This document shows positions 16,550 through 25,788 of a stretch of 64,000 bases of DNA, piece after piece. The position numbers and the translations under genes were made by a program. Each line of letters starts with the position of its first letter. Within the stretch, counting starts at the first letter, position 1. The DNA is from CAZHHH01 sp052400685 (lineage in GTDB: Bacteria; Bacteroidota; Bacteroidia; Bacteroidales; Marinilabiliaceae), in assembly GCA_052400685.1 (NCBI GenBank), contig JBQTGJ010000021.1. One strand, given 5' to 3'. The notes beneath the pieces are model-generated. The model had not been told where the DNA came from. It did no database searches and was given only the letters and a program-made list of their open reading frames with translations.

Positions 16550-16808
16550 TTTAAACACCCTTAGAGTCTCAACGATTAGGTTGAGACCTTTAAAGGTGTT
16601 TCTATAGTTTGTTTACTTTAGCTACAGCGCCCGGAGTATCAGATGATGGCCTTATAATCAAAATCAGATAAAACATTTTATTGCTGTTTTATCTGGCAAA
16701 AGAGGAACAAATTTAAATCATATGAAACGACCATCATAATCTGTTTCAGAAAGGAACAGGTTATGTTTTGGGAGTTCCATCTGGCAAATAAAAACAAATT
16801 ATAATCAG
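16550..16808 (+). other. Unusual gap between rplO and secY with hairpins
   Basis: The 259-base stretch has no gene. It begins with a nested hairpin (outer AAACACC/GGTGTTT, inner GTCTCAAC/GTTGAGAC, about 16551-16600) without a T run. A second hairpin with arms GATAAAAC/GTTTTATC lies near 16667-16692. It could hold an attenuator, an RNA processing site or a secondary promoter for secY; no clear TAnnTTTG box was found close to secY. Confidence 0.5.
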
Positions 16809-18143
16809 ATGAAACTATTTGAAACCATCCGAAATATTTGGAAGATTGAAGATCTCAAGAGCCGGATTCTTACAACGCTTGGTTTGCTTGCAATTTACCG
16901 ATTAGGATCATATGTCGTTCTTCCGGGAATCGATCCTGATCAGTTATCAGGTCTGGCCGATCAAACCAGTGATGGTGTGTTGGGATTGCTTAATATGTTT
17001 TCCGGTGGTGCATTTGCGAATGCATCCATTATGGCATTAGGTATTATGCCTTATATTTCAGCTTCTATTGTGATACAACTTTTGGGAATTGCAATACCTT
17101 ATTTCCAGAGGCTACAACGTGAAGGTGAAAGCGGTCGACGTAAAATCAATCAAATTACCCGATATTTAACGGTGGTAATTTTATTATTTCAAGCTCCGGG
17201 TTATATTGCCAATTTACATGCGCAATTACCCGTATCTGCTTTTGTTAGCAGCGGATGGAGTTTCACGATTACCTCTACCATTATCCTCACCGCCGGGAGT
17301 ATGTTTGTTATGTGGCTGGGTGAACGAATTACTGATAAAGGTATAGGAAACGGTATCTCGCTGATTATTATGATAGGTATTATTGCTCGTTTACCTTTTG
17401 CTGTTTTGGCCGAGTTCGGTTCAAGATTAGAGGAAGGTGGGTTGGTAATGTTGCTTATTGAATTGGTTGTGTTGTTTTTTGTTTTCGAAAGTGCAATTCT
17501 TTTGGTTCAGGGAACAAGACGAGTACCGGTACAATATGCCAAACGTATAGTTGGTAATAAACAATATGGCGGTGTACGTCAGTATATTCCGTTGAAGGTT
17601 AATGCAGCAGGTGTTATGCCTATCATTTTTGCTCAGGCAATAATGTTTATCCCAATCACGGTTGTCGGATTTGTTGACAGTGAATCAGCTACTGGATTTG
17701 CAGCTGTTTTTTCAAATTTTACAGGGTTTTGGTATAATTTTACCTTTGCTTTTTTGATTATAGTTTTTACCTATTTTTATACTGCTATCACCATCAATCC
17801 GCAACAAATGGCGGACGATATGAAACGTAACGGAGGCTTTATACCTGGCGTTAAACCTGGTAAAAGAACGGCTGAATTCCTTGATTCGGTAATGTCTAAA
17901 ATTACATTGCCTGGGTCTATTTTTCTGGCGTTCGTAGCTATACTTCCGGCGTTTGCTCAGATGGCAGACATTGACCAAAATTTTGCTCAGTTTTATGGGG
18001 GAACTTCTTTGCTGATTCTTGTGGGTGTTGTTTTGGACACTCTTCAGCAAATTGAAAGTCACCTTTTAATGCGGCATTATGATGGCCTATTGAAATCAGG
18101 CCGTATAAAAGGTCGTACTGGTGGTGGAGCTGCCATGTATTAA
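16809..18143 (+). CDS. secY: Protein translocase subunit SecY
   Basis: 444 residues, ten predicted membrane segments, forming the channel of the Sec translocon in the inner membrane. Segments FSGGAFANASIMALGIMPYI (TM2 region), GERITDKGIGNGISLIIM and ADDMKRNGGFIPGVKPG near the C-terminal half are characteristic, and the end QIESHLLMRHYDGLLKSG is typical. It heads a group with map, infA and rpmJ and may have its own transcript because of the gap in front. Confidence 0.97.
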   Translation: MKLFETIRNIWKIEDLKSRILTTLGLLAIYRLGSYVVLPGIDPDQLSGLADQTSDGVLGLLNMFSGGAFANASIMALGIMPYISASIVIQLLGIAIPYFQRLQREGESGRRKINQITRYLTVVILLFQAPGYIANLHAQLPVSAFVSSGWSFTITSTIILTAGSMFVMWLGERITDKGIGNGISLIIMIGIIARLPFAVLAEFGSRLEEGGLVMLLIELVVLFFVFESAILLVQGTRRVPVQYAKRIVGNKQYGGVRQYIPLKVNAAGVMPIIFAQAIMFIPITVVGFVDSESATGFAAVFSNFTGFWYNFTFAFLIIVFTYFYTAITINPQQMADDMKRNGGFIPGVKPGKRTAEFLDSVMSKITLPGSIFLAFVAILPAFAQMADIDQNFAQFYGGTSLLILVGVVLDTLQQIESHLLMRHYDGLLKSGRIKGRTGGGAAMY

Positions 18144-18166
18144 TAGAAGATGAATTAAAAAGCAAC

Positions 18167-18946
18167 ATGATTTATTTAAAGACTGAAGAAGAGATTGAAC
18201 TGTTGCGCCAAAGCAATATGCTTGTTGCAATGACGCTGGGAGAAATGGCTAAACTGGTAAAACCTGGTGTAACAACTCTTGAATTAGACAAGGTTGCTGA
18301 GACATTTATTAGAGATCATAAAGGGATTCCGGGTTTTCTGGATTATGATGGTTTCCCTAACACATTATGTACATCTGTTAATGAACAGGTTGTACATGGA
18401 ATTCCAAGTAAAAGAGCTTTAAAAGAAGGAGACGTAGTTTCTATTGATTGCGGCGTTCTTTTAAATGGTTTTTATGGGGATAGTGCTTATACTTTCGAAG
18501 TAGGAGAAGTTAAGCCCGAAGTTAAACTGCTGTTACAAACAACCAAGGAGTCTCTGTATAAGGGAATTGAAATGGCTGTAGAAGGCAATCGATTGGGTGA
18601 TGTGGGTTTTGCTGTGCAAAAGCATTGTGAAGACCGTGGATTTTCAGTCGTTCGGGAAATGGTAGGCCACGGTGTGGGTCGATCATTGCATGAGGCCCCG
18701 GAAGTTCCTAATTATGGGCGCAGAGGTAATGGACCAAAACTTCGAAAAGGAATGGTTATTGCTATTGAGCCGATGATTAATTTAGGAAAGCGGAATATTG
18801 TGATGGAAAATGATAATTGGACCATTAGTACCATTGATAAAAGTGTGTCGGCTCATTTTGAACACACTCTGGCAATTGGAAAAAATAGTGCAGATATCCT
18901 TTCCAGTTTTAAATTTGTCGAAGAAATATTAACTTTGCAGTCTTAA
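18167..18946 (+). CDS. map: Methionine aminopeptidase, type I
   Basis: 259 residues. Removes N-terminal methionine from new proteins in the cytoplasm. The metal ligands of the family can be followed in order: D in SIDCGVL, D in YGDSAYTF, H in MVGHGVGRSLHE, E in IEPMIN and E in HFEHTLAI; the substrate histidine is in QVVHGIPS. No N-terminal zinc-finger extension. It lies between secY and infA, as in many bacteria. Confidence 0.96.
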   Translation: MIYLKTEEEIELLRQSNMLVAMTLGEMAKLVKPGVTTLELDKVAETFIRDHKGIPGFLDYDGFPNTLCTSVNEQVVHGIPSKRALKEGDVVSIDCGVLLNGFYGDSAYTFEVGEVKPEVKLLLQTTKESLYKGIEMAVEGNRLGDVGFAVQKHCEDRGFSVVREMVGHGVGRSLHEAPEVPNYGRRGNGPKLRKGMVIAIEPMINLGKRNIVMENDNWTISTIDKSVSAHFEHTLAIGKNSADILSSFKFVEEILTLQS

Positions 18947-18967
18947 AAAAAATAAAGCAATTGATTT

Positions 18968-19186
18968 ATGGCTAAACAAGCCTCTATTGAACAGGACGGT
19001 ACCATTATCGAAGCTCTTTCCAATGCTATGTTTCGCGTGGAATTAGAAAATGGTCATGTGATTACTGCTCACATCTCCGGTAAGATGCGTATGCATTATA
19101 TTAAAATACTTCCTGGCGACAGGGTCAAAGTGGAAATGTCTCCTTATGACCTGACTAAAGGAAGAATTAGTTACAGGTACAAATAA
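18968..19186 (+). CDS. infA: Translation initiation factor IF-1
   Basis: 72 residues, standard OB-fold protein binding the A site of the 30S subunit during initiation. Diagnostic stretches: EALSNAMFRVELENGHVI and HISGKMRMHYIKILPGDRV. Followed by rpmJ after 11 bases. Confidence 0.97.
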   Translation: MAKQASIEQDGTIIEALSNAMFRVELENGHVITAHISGKMRMHYIKILPGDRVKVEMSPYDLTKGRISYRYK

Positions 19187-19197
19187 TACTTATTAAT

Positions 19198-19314
19198 ATG
19201 AAAGTTAGAGCATCCATTAAAAAGCGCAGTGCCGACTGCAAAATTGTGCGTCGTAAAGGTCGCTTGTATGTGATAAATAAGAAGAATCCCAAGTTTAAAC
19301 AACGTCAAGGATAA
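19198..19314 (+). CDS. rpmJ: Ribosomal protein bL36, zinc-free form
   Basis: 38 residues, translated by hand: MKVRASIKKRSADCKIVRRK, then GRLYVINKKNPKFKQRQG. Compared with the zinc-binding form, which has Cys at 11, 14 and 27 and His at 33, this protein has Ser11, Cys14, Asn27 and Phe33. Three of the four ligands are therefore gone and it cannot bind zinc in the usual way. Size and place between infA and rpsM make the call firm. Confidence 0.95.
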   Translation: MKVRASIKKRSADCKIVRRKGRLYVINKKNPKFKQRQG

Positions 19315-19326
19315 ATAAATTAGAAT

Positions 19327-19704
19327 ATGGCAAGAATTGCAGGAGTTGACATCCCTACCAATAAAAGGGGAGAGATAGCGCTGACTTATATCTATGGTAT
19401 TGGACGCAGCAAAGCTACATCTATCCTTACTCAGGCTGGTATTGATGTTAATATGAAAGTAAAAGAATGGAATGATGATCAGATTACCGCAGTGCGTGAT
19501 TTGATTAGTTCAACCATTAAAACCGAAGGTGAACTGCGGTCAGAAGTTCAATTGAACATCAAGCGTCTTATGGACATTGGTTGTTACAGGGGAATTCGTC
19601 ACCGTATTGGTTTACCATTACGTGGACAGTCCACTAAAAACAATGCACGGACCCGTAAAGGGAAAAAGAAAACCGTGGCCAATAAAAAGAAAGCGACTAA
19701 ATAA
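19327..19704 (+). CDS. rpsM: Ribosomal protein uS13
   Basis: 125 residues. 30S head protein contacting the 50S subunit and P-site tRNA. MARIAGVDIPTNKRGEIALT opens it; RGIRHRIGLPLRGQSTKNNA ends the core, followed by a basic tail. First gene of the alpha group. Confidence 0.97.
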   Translation: MARIAGVDIPTNKRGEIALTYIYGIGRSKATSILTQAGIDVNMKVKEWNDDQITAVRDLISSTIKTEGELRSEVQLNIKRLMDIGCYRGIRHRIGLPLRGQSTKNNARTRKGKKKTVANKKKATK

Positions 19705-19713
19705 TCATTGAAG

Positions 19714-20103
19714 ATGGCAAAAAAGGCAGGAACACAGAAGAAAAGAGTAGTAAAAGTTGATGCTCTTGGACAGGCGCATATTCATTCGTCGTTCAATAAC
19801 ATCATCGTTTGCCTGACCAATGCAAATGGACAGGTTATTTCATGGTCTAGTGCCGGTAAAATGGGTTTTCGAGGATCAAAAAAGAATACCCCTTATGCCG
19901 CTCAGACAGCAGCAGCCGATTGTGCTAAAGTAGCTTATGACCTTGGCTTGAGAAAAGTTAAAGTATATGTGAAAGGACCAGGTAATGGTCGTGAATCTGC
20001 AATTCGTTCTCTTCATTCAACAGGTATTGAAGTGGCCGAAATTGTTGATGTTACCCCACTACCACATAATGGTTGCAGACCTCCTAAAAGAAGACGGGTC
20101 TAA
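19714..20103 (+). CDS. rpsK: Ribosomal protein uS11
   Basis: 129 residues from the ATG at 19714; an in-frame TTG two codons upstream would give only a slightly longer N-terminus. 30S platform protein. AHIHSSFNNIIVCLTNANG and the end DVTPLPHNGCRPPKRRRV are diagnostic. A 141-base gap separates it from rpsD. Confidence 0.95.
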   Translation: MAKKAGTQKKRVVKVDALGQAHIHSSFNNIIVCLTNANGQVISWSSAGKMGFRGSKKNTPYAAQTAAADCAKVAYDLGLRKVKVYVKGPGNGRESAIRSLHSTGIEVAEIVDVTPLPHNGCRPPKRRRV

Positions 20104-20244
20104 TTTAATTACTAGTTATTAACCATAAGTTTTTGGCTTTAATTTTGAATAATGGTAGGTTATAACCAAACCTTCCTTCTATAATCTTGCGGCTGTCATA
20201 TTCAATCTTTAAAATCAAAAATTTAAAATCAAAAATTTAGTAGA
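20104..20244 (+). other. Gap between rpsK and rpsD with a short direct repeat
   Basis: In this 141-base stretch the unit AAAATCAAAAATTT occurs twice in tandem (about 20211-20239) just before rpsD. The E. coli S4 protein controls the alpha operon through a pseudoknot upstream of rpsM; a new control site in front of rpsD would be a different place, and nothing here resembles the known one. Confidence 0.4.
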
Positions 20245-20850
20245 ATGGCTAGATACATTGGTCCAAAAACCAAAATCGCACGTAAATTCGGAGAACCAAT
20301 TTACGGTCCTGACCGGTATTTTGAAAAGAAAAATTACCCGCCGGGACAACACGGTGTTAACCGTAGAAAGAAAACCAGCGAATATGGTGTTCAGCTGAAA
20401 GAAAAACAAAAAGTAAAGTATACCTACGGTATTCTGGAGAAACAATTTCGTAACCTGTTTGAAAAAGCAAACCGTAGTAAGGGTATTACAGGTGAAGAAT
20501 TGATTATCTTTTTAGAAAGTCGTTTGGATAACGTTGTATATCGTTTGGGATTAGCTCCTACCCGCGCAGCTGCTCGTCAGCTGGTCTCTCACCGTCACAT
20601 TACTGTAGATGGTTCAATTGTGAATATCCCTTCTTATATGCTTAAAGCTGGTCAAGCTGTGGGCGTAAGAGAAAAGTCTAAATCTCTCGAAGTTATCACA
20701 ACTGCTTGTGCTAATTCAAGTGTTCATAAATTTTCCTGGTTGGAATGGGATAATCATACCATGACTGGTAAATTTCTTAATGCTCCTGAGCGTTCAGAAG
20801 TACCTGAAAATATAAAAGAACAGTTGATTGTAGAATTGTACTCTAAATAA
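20245..20850 (+). CDS. rpsD: Ribosomal protein uS4
   Basis: 201 residues. Primary 16S-binding protein of the 30S body. MARYIGPKTKIARKFGEPIY opens it and the S4 RNA-binding domain reads LDNVVYRLGLAPTRAAARQL followed by VSHRHITVDG. No cysteine cluster at the N-terminus, so it is the zinc-free type. Preceded by a 141-base gap. Confidence 0.97.
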   Translation: MARYIGPKTKIARKFGEPIYGPDRYFEKKNYPPGQHGVNRRKKTSEYGVQLKEKQKVKYTYGILEKQFRNLFEKANRSKGITGEELIIFLESRLDNVVYRLGLAPTRAAARQLVSHRHITVDGSIVNIPSYMLKAGQAVGVREKSKSLEVITTACANSSVHKFSWLEWDNHTMTGKFLNAPERSEVPENIKEQLIVELYSK

Positions 20851-20859
20851 TTTATTCTT

Positions 20860-21852
20860 ATGGCAATATTAGCGTTCCAAAAACCTGATAAAGTTATCAT
20901 GCTTGATGCTGATGACAAGTTCGGTCGTTTCGAATTTCGTCCTCTTGAGCCAGGATATGGTATTACTGTTGGAAATGCCTTAAGAAGAATCTTGCTCTCT
21001 TCATTGGAGGGCTATGCAATTGCAACTGTTAAGATTGAAGGTGTTGATCACGAATTTTCTAACATTCCGGGTGTAATTGATGACGTCACCGAGATTATCC
21101 TGAATCTTAAGCAAGTTAGGTTTAAAAGAATTATTGAAGATGTCGACAGTGAAAAAGTTACTGTTACGATAACTGGAAAAGAAAGTCTTACTGCTGCTGA
21201 TTTTAATAGTCAGCTTTCAGGGTTCAAGGTGTTAAATCCAGAACTGGTTATCGCCCGTATGAATCCGGAGGTGACACTTCAGATGACCATTAACATTGTT
21301 AAAGGTCGTGGTTATGTGCCTGCTGAGGAAAACCGGTCGTCCGAGTTGGAATTTGGTACCATTGCCATAGATTCTATCTTTACGCCTATTCGTAACGTTA
21401 AATATTCAGTCGAAAATTTCCGTGTTGAGCAAAAAACCGACTACGAGAAGCTTTTGTTTGAGATCAGCACTGATGGTTCTATTCATCCCAAGGAAGCATT
21501 GAAAGAGGCATCAAAAATTCTTATTTATCATTTTATGTTGTTCTCCGACGAGAAAATTACGCTCGATTCGGAAGATAAAATGGCTAACGAAGAGTTTGAT
21601 GAGGAAGTATTGCATATGCGCCAGTTGTTAAAGACCAAATTAGTGGATCTTGACCTGTCTGTACGTGCTCTTAATTGCCTTAAAGCTGCTGATGTTGAAT
21701 CGCTGGGCGAATTGGTTCAGTACAACCGCAATGACTTGTTGAAATTCAGAAACTTCGGAAAGAAGTCGCTCACTGAGTTGGAAGACTTACTCGTGAATCT
21801 CAACTTGAGTTTCGGTATGGATATTTCTAAGTATAAATTAGACAAGGAATAA
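20860..21852 (+). CDS. rpoA: RNA polymerase subunit alpha
   Basis: 330 residues. Dimerising scaffold of RNA polymerase. The N-terminal domain has FEFRPLEPGYGITVGNALRR and the loop ILLSSLEGYAI. The C-terminal DNA-binding domain reads LDLSVRALNCLKAADVESLG and FRNFGKKSLTELEDLL. Full length. It follows rpsD by nine bases and precedes rplQ by six. Confidence 0.97.
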   Translation: MAILAFQKPDKVIMLDADDKFGRFEFRPLEPGYGITVGNALRRILLSSLEGYAIATVKIEGVDHEFSNIPGVIDDVTEIILNLKQVRFKRIIEDVDSEKVTVTITGKESLTAADFNSQLSGFKVLNPELVIARMNPEVTLQMTINIVKGRGYVPAEENRSSELEFGTIAIDSIFTPIRNVKYSVENFRVEQKTDYEKLLFEISTDGSIHPKEALKEASKILIYHFMLFSDEKITLDSEDKMANEEFDEEVLHMRQLLKTKLVDLDLSVRALNCLKAADVESLGELVQYNRNDLLKFRNFGKKSLTELEDLLVNLNLSFGMDISKYKLDKE

Positions 21853-21858
21853 TAAGCA

Positions 21859-22374
21859 ATGAGACATAGAAAGAAAATAAACCATCTGGGAAGGACCAGT
21901 TCTCACAGAAAAGCTATGCTATCCAACATGGCGAGTTCTCTCATCCTGCATAAAAGAATTAAAACAACAGTCGCTAAGGCAAAGGCTTTGAAAGTTTATC
22001 TGGAGCCTTTAATTACCCGTTCTAAGGAAGATACGACCCATTCCCGTCGTATTGTCTTTAGTTATCTTCAAAATAAGGAAGCGGTAACCGAACTGTTTAG
22101 AGAGATTTCTTTGAAAATAGCTGACCGTCCTGGTGGTTATACGCGTATTCTTAAGCTGGGCAGCCGATTTGGCGACGCAGCTGAGATGTGTTATATTGAA
22201 TTGGTTGATTATAACGAAAATATGTTAGCTGCCGCTTCTGCCAAAGGAGAGGCTAAAAAATCAACCAGAAGAAGTCGTTCCAGAAAGAAAGCAACCACTA
22301 ATGTGGCTGCCGAGACTACAGCTCCAGATACAGCAGCAGCTACTCCTGATGCTGAAACAGATAAAGCTGAGTAA
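21859..22374 (+). CDS. rplQ: Ribosomal protein bL17 with C-terminal extension
   Basis: 171 residues; the core of about 120 is the normal bL17 of the 50S subunit near the tunnel exit (MRHRKKINHLGRTSSHRKAM, LEPLITRSKEDT). The remaining roughly 45 residues are a low-complexity tail, first basic (KKSTRRSRSRKKA) and then Ala/Thr/Asp rich. Such tails are common in Bacteroidota and are probably disordered. Last gene of the ribosomal run, with a terminator 54 bases behind it. Confidence 0.95.
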   Translation: MRHRKKINHLGRTSSHRKAMLSNMASSLILHKRIKTTVAKAKALKVYLEPLITRSKEDTTHSRRIVFSYLQNKEAVTELFREISLKIADRPGGYTRILKLGSRFGDAAEMCYIELVDYNENMLAAASAKGEAKKSTRRSRSRKKATTNVAAETTAPDTAAATPDAETDKAE

Positions 22375-22427
22375 ATTCGTATCAGAAACCGTGCAAAGTT
22401 ACGGTCTATCTATAAATTTGCTGAAGG

Positions 22428-22460
22428 GGGATAAAGTCGTTACGTCTTTATCCCTTTTTT
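22428..22460 (+). terminator. Terminator after the ribosomal run
   Basis: GGGATAAAG / CTTTATCCC arms with a nine-base loop are followed by six T. The hairpin separates rplQ from eno, so eno has its own promoter or depends on read-through. Confidence 0.85.
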
Positions 22461-22505
22461 ATGATTTTTGAAATTATTGTTTATACATCATAAAAAACTT
22501 ACATT

Positions 22506-23807
22506 ATGGGTTTAATTGCAAACATCCATGGACGTGAAATACTTGATTCACGTGGTAATCCAACTATTGAAGTGGAAGTGGAACTCGAAAGTGGCATCGT
22601 AGGTCGTGCAGCTGTTCCATCAGGAGCTTCTACCGGCGAGAATGAAGCCCTTGAACTTCGTGATGGCGACAAAAAAAGATATCTTGGAAAAGGTGTTTTG
22701 AAGGCCGTTGAAAATGTTAACAAAGTGCTTGCTCCTGCGCTCATTGGTATGCCTGCTACTAGTCAGGTAGCTATTGATCGGAAAATGCTTGAAATGGATG
22801 GCACTAAAACCAAAAGTAAATTAGGTGCTAATGCTATGTTGGGCGTTTCGTTGGCTGTGGCTAAAGCCGCTGCTGAATATTCCGGTATGCCTTTGTATCG
22901 CTATTTAGGTGGTCCTAATGCCAAAACACTGCCGGTTCCTATGATGAACATTATTAATGGCGGTTCACATTCAGATGCGCCTATCGCTTTTCAGGAGTTT
23001 ATGATTCGTCCGGTTGGCGCATGTTGTTTCCGCGAAGGTTTACGTATGGGTGCAGAAGTTTTTCACAGTCTGAAAAAAGTTTTGCACGATCGTGGCTTGA
23101 GCACTGCTGTTGGCGATGAAGGTGGTTTTGCTCCTACTTTGGAAGGAACTGAAGATGCTCTTAACAGTATTATTGATGCCATTAAAAAAGCTGGTTACAA
23201 ACCGGGTAGACTTGAAGATGGCGGTCAGGTTGCTATTGCATTGGATTGTGCTTCTTCTGAATTCTATAGCGACGGTGTTTATGACTACTCCAAATTTGAA
23301 GGTGCTACAGGTGTAAAAAGAAGTCGTGAAGAACAAGTTGCCTACCTGTCTGAATTAGTGGCAAAATTCCCTATTGACAGTATCGAAGACGGTTGTTCTG
23401 AAAATGACTGGGATGGCTGGGTTTTGTTGAACAAAGCTATTGGTGATAAATGCCAGTTAGTAGGTGACGATTTGTTTGTTACCAATGTAGAATATCTGAA
23501 AAAAGGAATTGAATTGGATGCTGCTAATTCAATTCTTATTAAAGTTAACCAAATTGGTACTTTAACTGAAACACTTGATGCTATTGAGATGGCTCACCGT
23601 GCAGGTTATACTTCAGTAACTTCTCACCGTTCTGGAGAAACCGAAGATGCTACCATTGCAGATATTGCTGTTGCTACCAACAGTGGACAAATTAAGACTG
23701 GCTCTTTGAGCCGATCAGACCGTATGGCTAAGTATAACCAGTTGCTCCGTATTGAAGAGGAATTAGGTGATACTGCTATTTATGGCTATAAGAAAGTGGT
23801 GAAATAA
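22506..23807 (+). CDS. eno: Enolase
   Basis: 433 residues. Interconverts 2-phosphoglycerate and phosphoenolpyruvate in glycolysis; part of the cytoplasm's central carbon metabolism. GREILDSRGNPTIEVEVEL opens the N-domain; catalytic and metal sites appear in GDEGGFAP, IEDGCSENDW (metal Glu), VGDDLFVTN and SHRSGETEDATIADIAV. The last Lys of the active site is in IKVNQIGTL. Own terminator directly after. Confidence 0.97.
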   Translation: MGLIANIHGREILDSRGNPTIEVEVELESGIVGRAAVPSGASTGENEALELRDGDKKRYLGKGVLKAVENVNKVLAPALIGMPATSQVAIDRKMLEMDGTKTKSKLGANAMLGVSLAVAKAAAEYSGMPLYRYLGGPNAKTLPVPMMNIINGGSHSDAPIAFQEFMIRPVGACCFREGLRMGAEVFHSLKKVLHDRGLSTAVGDEGGFAPTLEGTEDALNSIIDAIKKAGYKPGRLEDGGQVAIALDCASSEFYSDGVYDYSKFEGATGVKRSREEQVAYLSELVAKFPIDSIEDGCSENDWDGWVLLNKAIGDKCQLVGDDLFVTNVEYLKKGIELDAANSILIKVNQIGTLTETLDAIEMAHRAGYTSVTSHRSGETEDATIADIAVATNSGQIKTGSLSRSDRMAKYNQLLRIEEELGDTAIYGYKKVVK

Positions 23808-23834
23808 TTATCACTCTTTCATAAATTTTTTAAG

Positions 23835-23866
23835 AGAGACTGTTCTTTTGGGCAGTCTCTTTTTTT
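23835..23866 (+). terminator. Terminator after eno
   Basis: AGAGACTG / CAGTCTCT arms around a ten-base loop are followed by seven T. Confidence 0.85.
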
Positions 23867-24403
23867 ATGCCTTTTAATTTAATCTGTAAAAGCGTGGACT
23901 TTATGCTTTTTTATTACGAAATTTAATTGAAATATTGATTGGCTATGCGTTTTGTTGTTCATGAATTTTGTGTTTCGAATAGAGTGGTTGCTTGTTTAGC
24001 CGCTCTAACCGTTGTGATGTAAAGACGCATTATTTTTGTGGTTTTTGAAGGATGAAAATTATTTCTAACGGGATCGCTGGTGTTTATTTAATTATTTCTT
24101 ATTGATTGTCAGGCTTATGGGCGAGTATACTCGTTTTGAGGTGTCCCAAATGTTAGTTGATTATTGTAAATGACCATATAGAAAATAAGACTAACGAAAA
24201 AAATCGTTTTCTTATTTATGCTGGATAGACGAAATGAGATTAATTTATTTAAAATTAGCGATATATAGATACTTGGTTTTGTTGCTTTATTTAATAAAAA
24301 TTCACCCAGACATTTGTTCTCAGAACAAAACTAAAGTTCTTCTGTTTTAAATATATGTGATAAAAGTTATATTAATAATAAATATAATCTAAAAATATAA
24401 TTT
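23867..24403. other. AT-rich gap before the citrate synthase gene
   Basis: 537 bases without a gene I can support. The last 150 bases are very AT-rich and contain an AGAAC...GTTCT inverted repeat near 24320, which may belong to the control region of the citrate synthase gene. No clean TAnnTTTG box was located by eye, and no dispersed-repeat copy was recognised here. Confidence 0.45.
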
Positions 24404-25717
24404 ATGGATTTAGTAAAAAAGAGGCTACAGGAAGTAGGATCGCCGAGGGCTGAATTGTTGAAGAAGATGGTGCGGGAGCATGGCGGTAAAGTCATTCAGG
24501 AAGTTACCTTAGATCAGGTTGTTTCAGGAATGAAAGGCATTGTTGCATTGTTGACAGATTCATCCAAACTGGATCCGGCTGAAGGAATCCGGTTCAGAGG
24601 TCATTCTATTCCTGAACTCAGGTCGCGGTTACCTAAGATTAATGAGGATGGGGAACCATTGCCGGAAGGTCTTTTTTACCTTATGCTAATTGGTGAATTG
24701 CCAGAAAAAAGCCAGGTGGATTATATTTCGAAGGAGTGGGCCAGAAGAGCACAGGGGATTCCGTCACATGTATTTGATGTGATTAATGCACTGCCTAAGT
24801 CTTCTCATCCCATGATACAATTTAATACCGCTATTTTGGCTATGAGTACTGAATCTCATTTCCGGCGGGCCTATATGGACGGGATGGATAAGAAGGATTA
24901 TTGGGATCCTATGTATGAGGGTGTTATGGATTTGATCAGCCGATTGCCTATTATTGCAGCTTATATTTACCGCCGCGTTTTTTTCAACGACGATCATATA
25001 GATATGGATCCTTCGCTTGATTGGGCAGGTAATCTGGCTCACATGATGGGTTACGAAAGTGAAGAAGTTAAGCGACTCATGCGTTTGTATATGGTATTGC
25101 ATGCAGATCACGAGGGTGGCAATGTTTCGGCTCATACAACACATTTGGTGGGGACTGCTCTTTCAAACCCTTACTATAGTTTTGCAGCTGGGATGAATGG
25201 ATTAGCTGGCCCTTTACATGGTATGGCCAATCAGGAAGTTATGATGTGGCTGGAGAGACTGATCAAAGAAATTGGTACCGCCGATCCCACGCGGGAACAG
25301 ATTAAAGCATACGCAATTGCAACATTGGAAAAGGGTCGGGTTATTCCGGGGTATGGCCATGCTGTGCTAAGAAAAACGGATCCCCGATTTAGCGAGCAAC
25401 TTGATTTTGCCAATAAATATATCCCGGATGCGCCGCTCATTAAATTAGTCCGTACTATTTATGAGGTCGTGCCGGAAGTGCTGCTTTCAACCGGGAAAGT
25501 AAAAAATCCTTGGCCTAACGTAGACGCTATTTCAGGTAGTTTGTTGTCAAGTTATGGTATAAAAGAATATCCGATTTATACCGTCTTATTTGGGGTTTCT
25601 CGTGCCTTAGGCGTCCTTTCTTCTTTAATTTGGGATCGTATATACGGAATGGGACTTGAACGACCAACGTCGCATACCTTAGAATGGTATATGGATAAAG
25701 TTAATTTTAAAGCATAG
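24404..25717 (+). CDS. gltA: Citrate synthase, eukaryote-like type
   Basis: 437 residues. Condenses acetyl-CoA and oxaloacetate to citrate. The sequence resembles mitochondrial citrate synthase more than E. coli GltA: VLHADHEGGNVSAHTTHLVG, MNGLAGPLHGMANQEV and GYGHAVLRKTDPRF match the eukaryotic signatures with the catalytic histidines in LHG and GHA. The aspartate of the active site should lie in the stretch after VKNPWPNVDAISG. Stand-alone gene with a terminator, no other TCA genes beside it. This subtype is known from several Bacteroidota. Confidence 0.93.
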   Translation: MDLVKKRLQEVGSPRAELLKKMVREHGGKVIQEVTLDQVVSGMKGIVALLTDSSKLDPAEGIRFRGHSIPELRSRLPKINEDGEPLPEGLFYLMLIGELPEKSQVDYISKEWARRAQGIPSHVFDVINALPKSSHPMIQFNTAILAMSTESHFRRAYMDGMDKKDYWDPMYEGVMDLISRLPIIAAYIYRRVFFNDDHIDMDPSLDWAGNLAHMMGYESEEVKRLMRLYMVLHADHEGGNVSAHTTHLVGTALSNPYYSFAAGMNGLAGPLHGMANQEVMMWLERLIKEIGTADPTREQIKAYAIATLEKGRVIPGYGHAVLRKTDPRFSEQLDFANKYIPDAPLIKLVRTIYEVVPEVLLSTGKVKNPWPNVDAISGSLLSSYGIKEYPIYTVLFGVSRALGVLSSLIWDRIYGMGLERPTSHTLEWYMDKVNFKA

Positions 25718-25788
25718 CATAAATTATTGCTTTGTTTGGATTTAACGCTTTAATCAGGTTGCTGTTTAAAGAGTATGACATTAATATA

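Noticed and set aside
20211..20239. Possible CRISPR-like or satellite repeat before rpsD
   Set aside because: Only two short units without spacers; simple AT-rich duplication.
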